Assembly (NCBI GenBank): GCA_005882235.1
Contig: VBCT01000050.1
Location: 1-5,741, forward strand
Source: Betaproteobacteria bacterium
GTDB taxonomy: Bacteria > Pseudomonadota > Gammaproteobacteria > Burkholderiales > SG8-39
Direction: 5' to 3'
Length of the DNA stretch: 5,741 nucleotides
Positions 1-5,741 of this stretch are shown here, piece after piece. The first letter of the stretch is position 1, and each line of letters starts with the position of its first letter. The translations under genes and the position numbers were made by a program. The notes under the pieces are model-generated. The model did no database searches. It was not told the origin of the DNA and saw only the letters and a program-made list of their open reading frames with translations.

Positions 1-218
1 AGACCCGCTACGAGCTGTTCCAGAAGGCCGAGGCGATCTTTCTCGACGAGATGCCGGTGATCCCGATCTATCACTACACGCGCGTTTACCTGCTCCGACC
101 CGAGGTGCGCGGGTGGAATGCCACGATTCTCGATCACCATCCCTATCCTTACGTGTGGCTCGCGCCGCGGCCGGAAGCATCTCTGGCGACGGCAAGCGCC
201 GCAGCGCAGCGCCCCTGA
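1..218 (+). CDS. oppA: Oligopeptide ABC transporter substrate-binding protein, C-terminal fragment (OppA-like, 5' end outside window)
   Basis: This is the C-terminal 71 residues of a periplasmic peptide-binding protein of the SBP_bac_5 (family 5) type. The frame runs from base 3 (bases 1-2 finish a split codon) to TGA at 216-218. The visible protein starts TRYELFQKAEAIFLDEMPVI and continues with PIYHYTRVYL, a Gly-Trp-Asn, then a LDHHPYPYVWL stretch. That pattern (helix ending in a 'D-x-P-V-I-P-I-Y' strand, then G-W-N and a final aromatic strand) is how OppA/DppA-family proteins end. The protein would capture peptides in the periplasm and deliver them to the OppBC channel. It sits 19 nt ahead of oppB, as expected for an opp operon. 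After the last conserved strand there is a tail rich in Ala, Ser and Pro (about 16 residues). The family call rests on a short fragment plus strong context; oligopeptide versus dipeptide or another family 5 ligand cannot be decided. Confidence 0.85.
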   Translation, partial: TRYELFQKAEAIFLDEMPVIPIYHYTRVYLLRPEVRGWNATILDHHPYPYVWLAPRPEASLATASAAAQRP

Positions 219-237
219 AACGGCGAGCACGCACCGC

Positions 238-1155
238 ATGCTGCGATTGATCGTCCGCCGGATCCTCGAGACGATTCCGGTCCTGGTCCTGGTGGCGACG
301 ATTACGTTCTTCATGATGAAGGCGGTGCCCGGCGGCCCGCTCGACACGGAAAAAAACATCCCGCAGGAGATCAAAGTGCAGATCGAGGCGTTCTACGGCC
401 TCGACCAGCCGCTGTGGAAGCAGTACGCAAGCTACATGGGGAACCTCCTGCGCGGCGACCTCGGCCCCTCGTTCAAGCACGCCAACCGATCGGTGAACGA
501 GCTGATCGCGGCGGCGCTGCCGGTATCGCTCGAGCTCGGAGGCATCGCGCTGTGCGTTGCGCTTCTGGTCGGCATCCCGCTCGGCATTGCAGCGGCGGTC
601 AGGCAGAACACCTGGATCGACTATCTCGCGTCGACCACCGCGATGGCCGGCATCTGCCTGCCCACGTTCGTGATGGGGCCGCTGCTGGTGCTGGTGTTCG
701 CGCTGCACTTCGAGCATTTCAACGCCTCGGGCTGGGATTTCCCGCGTGATCGCGTGCTGCCCGCGCTGACGCTCGGCCTGGTGTACGCGGGCTACATTGC
801 GCGCCTCACGCGCGGCGGCATGCTCGAAGTGCTGAACCAGGACTTCATCCGGACCGCGCGCGCCAAGGGTGCCTCGGAGACCCGCGTGGTTTTCCGGCAT
901 GCGCTGCGCGGCGGACTGCTGCCCGTGGTGTCGTTTCTCGGCCCGGGTATCGCGGGCATCCTCACGGGGTCGTTTGTCATCGAGACGATCTTCAATATCC
1001 CGGGCCTCGGCCGCCACTTCGTCACCAGCGTTTTCAACCGCGACGCCACGCTGACGATCGGCACTGCCCTGTTCTACGCCGCACTCGTCGTCGCCCTGAA
1101 TCTGGCGGCCGACATCGCCCAGGCCATGCTGAACCCGAAGCAGCGCGCCAATTAG
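238..1155 (+). CDS. oppB: Oligopeptide ABC transporter permease OppB
   Basis: Inner-membrane permease, 305 residues, matching the usual OppB length of about 306. It would form half of the peptide channel with OppC. An N-terminal membrane segment (about residues 9-28) is followed by the periplasmic OppB N-domain with YGLDQPLWKQY (53-63) and GDLGPSF (73-79). The BPD_transp_1 core then has about five further hydrophobic segments (roughly 98-121, 132-158, 172-192, 225-250, 272-297). The ATPase-coupling EAA-type loop is clear: DFIRTARAKG at 202-211 followed by RHALRGGLLPV. FNIPGLG at 252-258 is another family hallmark. I chose ATG at 238 because an in-frame upstream ATG at 118 would add 40 residues lying inside the oppA end, with no family character. 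The ribosome site before 238 is weak (a GGCGAG about 10 nt upstream), so translation may be coupled to oppA. Very sure of family; oligopeptide rather than dipeptide specificity is inferred. Confidence 0.95.
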   Translation: MLRLIVRRILETIPVLVLVATITFFMMKAVPGGPLDTEKNIPQEIKVQIEAFYGLDQPLWKQYASYMGNLLRGDLGPSFKHANRSVNELIAAALPVSLELGGIALCVALLVGIPLGIAAAVRQNTWIDYLASTTAMAGICLPTFVMGPLLVLVFALHFEHFNASGWDFPRDRVLPALTLGLVYAGYIARLTRGGMLEVLNQDFIRTARAKGASETRVVFRHALRGGLLPVVSFLGPGIAGILTGSFVIETIFNIPGLGRHFVTSVFNRDATLTIGTALFYAALVVALNLAADIAQAMLNPKQRAN

Positions 1156-1158
1156 CCC

Positions 1159-2058
1159 GTGCCCGTGACTGCGACTGCATCGCCCGCGCTCGCCGCCGAC
1201 GCGGTGGAGCCGGGGCGTTCGCTCTGGCAGGACGCGTGGGCGCGCCTGCGCCGCAACCGCATGGCGGTCATCGGCGGCGTGGTGCTCATCGTGCTGACCG
1301 CGCTGTCGCTGCTCGGGCCGTTGTTCCTCGCTTACTCGTACGAGGAACAGAATCTCGCCTTGGGCGCCGCGCCGCCAAGCGCGGCGCATCTGCTGGGCAC
1401 CGACAAGCTTGGCCGCGACCAGCTTGCGCGGCTGTTCTTCGGGGGCCGCGTCTCGTTGCTGGTGGGGCTCGCGGCGACCAGCGTTTCGCTCACCATCGGC
1501 GTGCTGTGGGGATCGATCGCCGGCTATGCCGGGGGAAAGCTCGATGCCGTGATGATGCGCATCGTCGACATCCTCTACGCCCTGCCGTTCACGATCTTCG
1601 TGATTCTGCTGATGACGGTTTTCGGCCGCAATTTCATCCTGCTGTTCGTCGCAATCGGCGCGGTCGAGTGGCTGACCATGGCGCGCATCGTGCGCGGGCA
1701 GGTCCTGGCGCTCAAACGGCAGGAATTCATCGAGGCGGCGGTCGCGCTCGGCCTGCGCAAACGCCGCATCGTTCTGCGCCACGTGGTCCCCAATGTGCTC
1801 GGTCCCGTGATGGTGTACACGACGCTCACCATTCCCGCGGTGATGCTGCTGGAGGCCTTTCTGAGTTTCCTCGGGCTCGGCGTGCAGCCGCCGATGAGCT
1901 CCTGGGGACTGCTCATCAAGGAGGGCGCCGAGCAGATGGAGGAGGCGCCCTGGCTGCTGATCTACCCGGCCGCGGTATTCGCGGCGACGCTGTTCTCGCT
2001 GAATTTCCTCGGCGACGGCCTGCGCGATGCGCTCGACGTCCGGGCATCGAAGGACTAA
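1159..2058 (+). CDS. oppC: Oligopeptide ABC transporter permease OppC
   Basis: Second inner-membrane permease of the peptide importer, 299 residues, normal for OppC. A polar, Ala-rich cytoplasmic leader (about 1-20) precedes the OppC N-terminal domain, with WARLRRNRMAVIGG around 28-40 leading into membrane segment 1 (about 36-58). The periplasmic signature HLLGTDKLGRD is at 77-87, followed by GGRVSL and membrane segment 2 (about 100-122). The coupling helix EFIEAAVALG is at 189-198, followed by RHVVPNVLGP. FLSFLGLGVQPPMSSWG is the typical C-terminal family motif, and the protein ends after a last hydrophobic segment and GDGLRDALD. The start is GTG, 3 nt after the oppB stop; a second GTG two codons later (1165) is equally possible. 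No convincing Shine-Dalgarno precedes either, so translation is probably coupled to oppB. It pairs with OppB and contacts OppD/OppF through the 189-198 helix. Confidence 0.95.
   Translation: MPVTATASPALAADAVEPGRSLWQDAWARLRRNRMAVIGGVVLIVLTALSLLGPLFLAYSYEEQNLALGAAPPSAAHLLGTDKLGRDQLARLFFGGRVSLLVGLAATSVSLTIGVLWGSIAGYAGGKLDAVMMRIVDILYALPFTIFVILLMTVFGRNFILLFVAIGAVEWLTMARIVRGQVLALKRQEFIEAAVALGLRKRRIVLRHVVPNVLGPVMVYTTLTIPAVMLLEAFLSFLGLGVQPPMSSWGLLIKEGAEQMEEAPWLLIYPAAVFAATLFSLNFLGDGLRDALDVRASKD
2049..2054 (+). promoter_or_regulatory. Ribosome binding site for oppD, inside the end of oppC
   Basis: GAAGGA lies 9 nt before the GTG at 2064 and overlaps the last codons of oppC. It is the best Shine-Dalgarno match in the window. 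It decides the oppD start at 2064 against any upstream start in the same open frame. Confidence 0.6.
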
Positions 2059-2063
2059 AGCGC

Positions 2064-3047
2064 GTGGCGCTGCTTGAAGTCGATGACTTGCGCACGTCCT
2101 TTCACACGCGCAACGGTGTCGTGCGCGCAGTGGACGGAGTGTCGTTTTGCATCGATCGGGGCGAAACGCTGGGTATTGTGGGTGAATCCGGCTCGGGCAA
2201 GTCGGTCACATGCCTCTCGCTCCTGGGCCTGGTGCCGCAGCCTCCCGGCCGGATCGAGGGCGCCGGCGCCGTGCTGGAAGGCATCGATCTGCTGCGTTGC
2301 CCGCAGGAGGTCCTGCGCGGCATTCGCGGCCGGCGCGTCGCGATGATATTTCAGGATCCGATGACCTCGCTGAATCCGTACATGACGATCGAAGAGCAGC
2401 TCATGGAACCGCTGCTGATCCACGAGAAAATCGACCGCGCGGCAGCGGCCCGTATGGCATTGCAGGCGCTCCAGGAAGTCGGAGTTCCGGAGGCAGAGCA
2501 GCGGATTCGCAGCTACCCGCACCAGTTCTCCGGGGGCATGCGCCAGCGCGTGATGATCGCGATGGCGTTGATCGGCAAACCCGACCTGCTGATCGCCGAT
2601 GAGCCGACCACGGCGCTCGATGTGACGGTGCAGGCGCAGATCCTCGACCTGATCGCGCAGCAACAGCGCCAGCGGGGCGTCGCAGTCATCTTCATATCGC
2701 ACGACCTGAGCGTGGTGGCGGGGTTCTGCGATCGGGTCATGGTCATGTATGCGGGCAGGGTCGTGGAAACGGCGGATACCCGGGCCGTCTTCCGTGAGCC
2801 GAAGCACCCGTACACGCGCGCGCTGCAGCGATCCCGTCCCGCAATGCAGGCAAAGGGGGCGGAGCTGTACGTGATTCCCGGGCTGCCGCCGGATCTTTCG
2901 CGGCCTGTTCCGGGCTGTGCGTTCGCGCCGCGCTGCGAATTCGCCGTCGCAGACTGCAGCCGCACCGAAATGCAACTGCAAGACGTGGGCGCAGGCCAGG
3001 CCTCCGCCTGTCTTCGCGTGCAACGCGGGGAGCTCACTCTACAGTGA
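2064..3047 (+). CDS. oppD: Oligopeptide ABC transporter ATP-binding protein OppD
   Basis: Cytoplasmic ATPase subunit, 327 residues, close to the family's usual 325-340. All nucleotide-binding elements are present: Walker A GESGSGKS (40-47), Q-loop MIFQDP with Q97, signature FSGGMRQR (155-162), Walker B LLIADEP with D179 and E180, and switch histidine H213 in ISHDLS. The order of motifs, the M in FSGGMRQR and ADEPTTALDVTVQAQIL are typical of OppD/DppD rather than OppF/DppF. The C-terminal oligopeptide-transporter extension (oligo_HPY type) has HPYT, then VIPGLPPDL, and four cysteines C285, C291, C298 and C316 spaced CX5CX6CX17C. The frame stays open far upstream (from 1236), but that part is a shadow of oppC. 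The real start is the GTG at 2064, set by GAAGGA 9 nt upstream and by the family N-terminus ALLEVDDLRTSF. It lies 5 nt after oppC and overlaps oppF by 4 nt. Confidence 0.96.
   Translation: MALLEVDDLRTSFHTRNGVVRAVDGVSFCIDRGETLGIVGESGSGKSVTCLSLLGLVPQPPGRIEGAGAVLEGIDLLRCPQEVLRGIRGRRVAMIFQDPMTSLNPYMTIEEQLMEPLLIHEKIDRAAAARMALQALQEVGVPEAEQRIRSYPHQFSGGMRQRVMIAMALIGKPDLLIADEPTTALDVTVQAQILDLIAQQQRQRGVAVIFISHDLSVVAGFCDRVMVMYAGRVVETADTRAVFREPKHPYTRALQRSRPAMQAKGAELYVIPGLPPDLSRPVPGCAFAPRCEFAVADCSRTEMQLQDVGAGQASACLRVQRGELTLQ
3027..3032 (+). promoter_or_regulatory. Ribosome binding site for oppF, inside the end of oppD
   Basis: GGGGAG lies 11 nt before GTG 3044 but 20 nt before the alternative ATG 3053. 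It therefore favours the GTG that overlaps the oppD stop (GTGA at 3044-3047). Confidence 0.45.
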
Positions 3048-4045
3048 AACCCATGCAAGAACCGCTGCTGGAGGTGAGAGGCGTCAAGACGTACTTTCCG
3101 CTCGAGCGTGGAATGCTGTTTGGCCGCGGCGCCGCAACGGTCAAGGCCGTGGATGGCGTCTCCCTTTCGATTGCGCAGGGCGAGGTGCTTGGCCTGGTGG
3201 GCGAGTCGGGATGCGGCAAGTCCACCCTCGCCCGCACCATCCTGCGGCTGGTGCCGCCGACGGAGGGCACGGTGATCCTGGCCGGCAGGAATCTGGCCGA
3301 ACTGGCGCCTGAGGACTTGCGCGCCGCGCGAGGCGATTTCCAGATGGTCTTTCAGGATCCGTACGCGTCTCTCAACCCGCGCATGACGGTATACGACACG
3401 ATCGCCGAGGCGATCCAGGCGCATCGCGCGGTTTCCCGCGCAGAACTTGCCGCAGAAGTCTCGGCGCTGCTCAACCGCGTCGGCCTTGCCGCGCGCTTCA
3501 GCCGCAAATATCCGCACGAGTTCTCCGGCGGGCAGCGGCAGCGCATCGCGGTTGCCCGCGCGCTCGCGGTGCGGCCGCGGCTCATCGTCGCGGACGAGCC
3601 CGTTTCGGCGCTGGACGTCTCGATCCAGGCGCAAATCATCAATCTGCTCGCGGGATTGACGCGCGAGATGGGCCTGACGATGATCTTCATCTCCCACGAC
3701 CTCGCGGTGGTGAAGCACATCTCGGACCGGATCGCGGTGATGTACCTCGGCAAGATTGTGGAGCTTGGGCCGGCGGCAGGGGTACTGGAACGCCCGCTAC
3801 ACCCCTACACCAAGGCGCTGTCAAGCGCGATGCCTTTGCCCGATCCGGAACGGGAGCGGACGAGGAAGCGGATCATCCTGGAGGGCGATCCGCCCTCGCC
3901 TGTGAATCCTCCCGCCGGATGCCCGTTCCACCCGCGCTGCGCTTATGCGATCCCCGAGTGCAGCCGGGACCAGCCACGTCTCGAAGCGTTTCGGACGGGG
4001 CATGAGGCCGCCTGCTTGCGGCTTGAACAGGTAAATGCGGACTGA
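3044..4045 (+). CDS. oppF: Oligopeptide ABC transporter ATP-binding protein OppF
   Basis: Second cytoplasmic ATPase of the importer, 333 residues (normal for OppF). It forms the nucleotide-binding dimer with OppD. Motifs: Walker A GESGCGKS (53-60), Q-loop VFQDP with Q104, signature FSGGQRQR (160-167), Walker B LIVADEP with D184 and E185, and H218 in ISHDLA. The N-terminal region has the insertion typical of OppF/DppF (YFPLERGMLFGRG before VKAVDGVSL), and DEPVSALDVSIQAQIINLL is the OppF/DppF wording. The C-terminal extension has HPYTKAL, GDPPSPVNPPAGCPFHPRC and four cysteines C293, C299, C306 and C324, again CX5CX6CX17C. I chose the GTG at 3044, which overlaps the oppD stop by 4 nt (translational coupling) and has GGGGAG 11 nt upstream; ATG 3053 would shorten it by three residues. 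Both ATP sites look intact, so the dimer should be fully active. Confidence 0.96.
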   Translation: MKPMQEPLLEVRGVKTYFPLERGMLFGRGAATVKAVDGVSLSIAQGEVLGLVGESGCGKSTLARTILRLVPPTEGTVILAGRNLAELAPEDLRAARGDFQMVFQDPYASLNPRMTVYDTIAEAIQAHRAVSRAELAAEVSALLNRVGLAARFSRKYPHEFSGGQRQRIAVARALAVRPRLIVADEPVSALDVSIQAQIINLLAGLTREMGLTMIFISHDLAVVKHISDRIAVMYLGKIVELGPAAGVLERPLHPYTKALSSAMPLPDPERERTRKRIILEGDPPSPVNPPAGCPFHPRCAYAIPECSRDQPRLEAFRTGHEAACLRLEQVNAD

Positions 4046-4046
4046 A

Positions 4047-5741
4047 ATGGATGTACATCGACCTCGACTCCAGCAAATGAAAGAATGGATTTTCGGGTAC
4101 TCAGCGCGCCCGCTCGTCCTGACCGCGCTCTGCGGTGCCTTCGCCCCGGTTGCGTGGACGGCCCCGCGTGCACAGATTCCGATCTGGAACGCGCCCGACA
4201 TCGACAAGGTGTGCGGCGAGACCTTATCGAAAGCGCGGGGCGAGATCGCCGCCCTGGAACGCCTGCCGCTTTCACAAGCGACGCTCGATCGCGTGTTCGG
4301 GACGTGGAATCGTATGCAGATCCTCATCGAGGACACGCAAGGACCGGTAGAAATACTGACCAACGCATCGCCCGATGCTGCGACTCGCACCGCGGGCGAG
4401 TCCTGCCAGCTCAAGATAAGCGAGCTCGGTACCGAGCTGTTCCAGAATGAAAAGATTTACGCGCATTTTCAACGCATCACTCCCACCGACCGTATCGACC
4501 GCAAGCTCAAGAAGGACGTGGTGGAGGGATTCGAGGATACGGGAGTGGCCCTGCCGCCGGCAAAACGCGCCCGCATGAAGCTGATCCTGCAGCGCCTGGA
4601 GGAGGTTCGCCAGGCATTCGCGCGCAATATCCGGGACAACAAGACGCGGCTTGCTTTTTCCCCCGAGGAAATGAAAGGGCTGCCCGCCTCCTACCTGGAG
4701 AAGGCGCGGCGCCACGCCAAGGGCAACTACTTGCTCGGATTCGAATACCCCGAGTACGAGCCCTTCATGGCCAACGCGGAAAACGAGGAGGCGCGCCGCC
4801 GGTATTACATCGCGTTCAACAACCGCGGCACGCCGCAGAACCTGGACCTGCTCGGCGAGGCGACCCGTTTGAACCGGGAAATCGCGAGCTTGTACGGGCT
4901 GCCGAGCTACGCCCATTTCGTGACGCGGCGGCGCATGGTCGAAAGCCCGGAAACGGTTCACCGCTTTCTGGACGAGGTCGAGGGCAAGGTTCGAGAAGTC
5001 GAGCGCAGGGAGATCGGCGAATTGCGCGCGTTCAAGGCCGAGCGCCTGGGCAAGAGCGTCCAGGAGGTGACGTTGAACCGTTGGGACCTTCCGTACTATC
5101 AAGAGCAGCTCAAGAAGGCGCGCTACAACATCGATCAGGAGGCCTTGCGCGCGTATTTCCCTACCGACGCAAGCGTTGCGTGGGTATTCGCGATTTCCGG
5201 CAGCCTGTACGGCGTCAGGTTCGTTCCGGCGAAGGCGCCGCTTTGGCATCCTTCCGTGCGTTACTATGAAGTGATCGACGGCAAGACCGGCATGTTCTTG
5301 AGCGGTGTGTACCTCGATTTGTTTCCGCGCGATGGCAAGTACAGTCACGCAGCCGCTTTCGGAGTCCGCAGTGTCAGCTTGCTCGCCAGGCGCACCCCGA
5401 TCAGCGTGCTGGTCGCCAACTTGGATCGCAACGGCCTCAATCACCGCGAGCTGGAAACGCTGCTGCACGAGTTCGGACACATCCTGCACGGGGTTCTTTC
5501 CCGGACGCGCTACGCGAGCCAGGGCGGCACTAGCGTGGAGCGCGATTTCGTCGAGGCGCCGTCGCAGATGTACGAGGAGTGGACCCGCAAGAAGGAGCCG
5601 TTGCGCCTGGTTCATCAGTACTGCAAAGCCTGTCCCGAAGTCGACGAAGCGCTGGTGAAGCGATTGCACGCGGCGCGCTCGTTTGGCCGGGGCATCCAGT
5701 ACGGGCGGCAGCATTTGTACGCCTCGTACGACATGGCGCTT
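4047..5741 (+). CDS. M3-family zinc metallopeptidase (thimet oligopeptidase / oligopeptidase A type), probably exported; 3' end outside window
   Basis: Endopeptidase for short peptides. 565 codons are visible with no stop to the window edge; full-length relatives are about 650-720 residues, so roughly 100-150 are missing. Numbering here is from ATG 4047. The zinc site is complete: HEFGH at 474-478 (two zinc histidines and the catalytic Glu475), with the third ligand Glu503 in ERDFVEAPSQMYEEW, at the spacing usual for M3. The family stretch GVYLDLFPRDGKYSHAA begins at 420. The substrate-binding tyrosines of M3 enzymes lie beyond the edge. The N-terminal half is helical, as usual. Before it is a probable signal sequence: Arg21, then PLVLTALCGAFAPVAWTA. 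Three in-frame ATGs are possible: 4035 (overlaps oppF), 4047 (GGA 5 nt upstream, 1 nt after oppF) and 4077 (gives the most compact signal peptide). I list 4047. The family is certain; start, export and substrate are inferred. Confidence 0.9.
   Translation, partial: MDVHRPRLQQMKEWIFGYSARPLVLTALCGAFAPVAWTAPRAQIPIWNAPDIDKVCGETLSKARGEIAALERLPLSQATLDRVFGTWNRMQILIEDTQGPVEILTNASPDAATRTAGESCQLKISELGTELFQNEKIYAHFQRITPTDRIDRKLKKDVVEGFEDTGVALPPAKRARMKLILQRLEEVRQAFARNIRDNKTRLAFSPEEMKGLPASYLEKARRHAKGNYLLGFEYPEYEPFMANAENEEARRRYYIAFNNRGTPQNLDLLGEATRLNREIASLYGLPSYAHFVTRRRMVESPETVHRFLDEVEGKVREVERREIGELRAFKAERLGKSVQEVTLNRWDLPYYQEQLKKARYNIDQEALRAYFPTDASVAWVFAISGSLYGVRFVPAKAPLWHPSVRYYEVIDGKTGMFLSGVYLDLFPRDGKYSHAAAFGVRSVSLLARRTPISVLVANLDRNGLNHRELETLLHEFGHILHGVLSRTRYASQGGTSVERDFVEAPSQMYEEWTRKKEPLRLVHQYCKACPEVDEALVKRLHAARSFGRGIQYGRQHLYASYDMAL
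4077..4163 (+). other. Probable Sec signal peptide of the M3 peptidase
   Basis: Counting from ATG 4077, MKEWIFGYSAR gives a short charged leader. PLVLTALCGAFAPVAW is a hydrophobic core, and AWTA or APRA could be the signal-peptidase I site (after residue 29 or 32). Proline would sit right after AWTA, which is unfavourable, so cleavage after APRA, before QIPIW, is more likely. The cysteine follows T-A-L, which is not a lipobox (small residue needed at -1), so a lipoprotein is unlikely. The core is of modest hydrophobicity and contains two prolines, so export is likely rather than proven. Confidence 0.6.

Noticed and set aside
118..237. Longer oppB starting at ATG 118
   Set aside because: The extra 40 residues lie mostly inside the end of oppA and are basic and polar. 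OppB proteins begin at the MLRLIVRRILETIP type of sequence, and starting at 238 gives the normal length.
1236..2063. Upstream extension of the oppD frame, making a 603-residue protein
   Set aside because: The first 276 codons run through oppC in another frame and give an Arg/Ala/Gly-rich shadow. The family N-terminus and a good ribosome site place the start at 2064.
2349..3361. Short identical DNA in oppD and oppF around the Q-loop (TTTCAGGATCCG in both)
   Set aside because: Both copies encode the conserved FQDP of paralogous ATPases, so this is shared ancestry and not a functional DNA repeat.
2055..3718. Two long open frames on the - strand (322 and 401 codons) opposite oppD and oppF
   Set aside because: They overlap each other and lie opposite ATPase genes with every expected motif. 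The translations are Arg/His-rich and low in recognisable features, as expected of shadow frames.
4046..4076. Possible terminator or promoter between oppF and the M3 gene
   Set aside because: I see no hairpin with a T-run and no -35/-10 pair, and a probable start codon lies 1 nt after the oppF stop. The peptidase is most simply the last visible gene of the same transcript.
4272..5714. 480-codon open frame on the - strand opposite the M3 peptidase
   Set aside because: Its product resembles no family I know, while the + strand has a complete M3 zinc site and family motifs along the same bases. Long antisense frames are common in GC-rich genes with biased third positions.

Overview
The window is GC-rich and densely coding, with every gene on the + strand. 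It reads as part of one operon from a Gram-negative bacterium. The high-GC codon use and protein style suggest a proteobacterium, perhaps a betaproteobacterium, but there is no rRNA or marker gene to prove it. Support for Gram-negative comes from the Opp/Dpp-style transporter and from a peptidase that appears to carry a Sec signal peptide.

Layout: (1) bases 1-218, the C-terminal end of an oligopeptide-binding protein (OppA-like), truncated by the left edge. (2) 238-1155, oppB, and (3) 1159-2058, oppC, the two inner-membrane permeases. (4) 2064-3047, oppD, and (5) 3044-4045, oppF, the two ATPases. (6) About 4047 to the right edge, an M3-family (thimet oligopeptidase / oligopeptidase A type) zinc metallopeptidase. 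It is open to the last base, so its C-terminus is missing. Gaps between genes are 19, 3, 5, -4 and about 1 nt. No intergenic stretch exceeds 20 nt, and I see no internal promoter, terminator, RNA gene, mobile element, repeat array or CRISPR. The operon promoter must lie left of the window.

The genes fit one job. The binding protein captures peptides in the periplasm, OppBC form the membrane channel, and OppDF drive import by ATP hydrolysis. The co-transcribed M3 peptidase has an N-terminus that looks like a signal peptide. If it is exported, it would trim longer peptides in the periplasm before uptake. If it is cytoplasmic, it would degrade peptides after import.

Most of the window is a conventional opp operon. 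The points worth a second look are the probably exported M3 peptidase as terminal gene, the identical four-cysteine motif (CX5CX6CX17C) at the C-termini of both ATPases, and the unresolved start of the peptidase. I did not find a clearly new system here.
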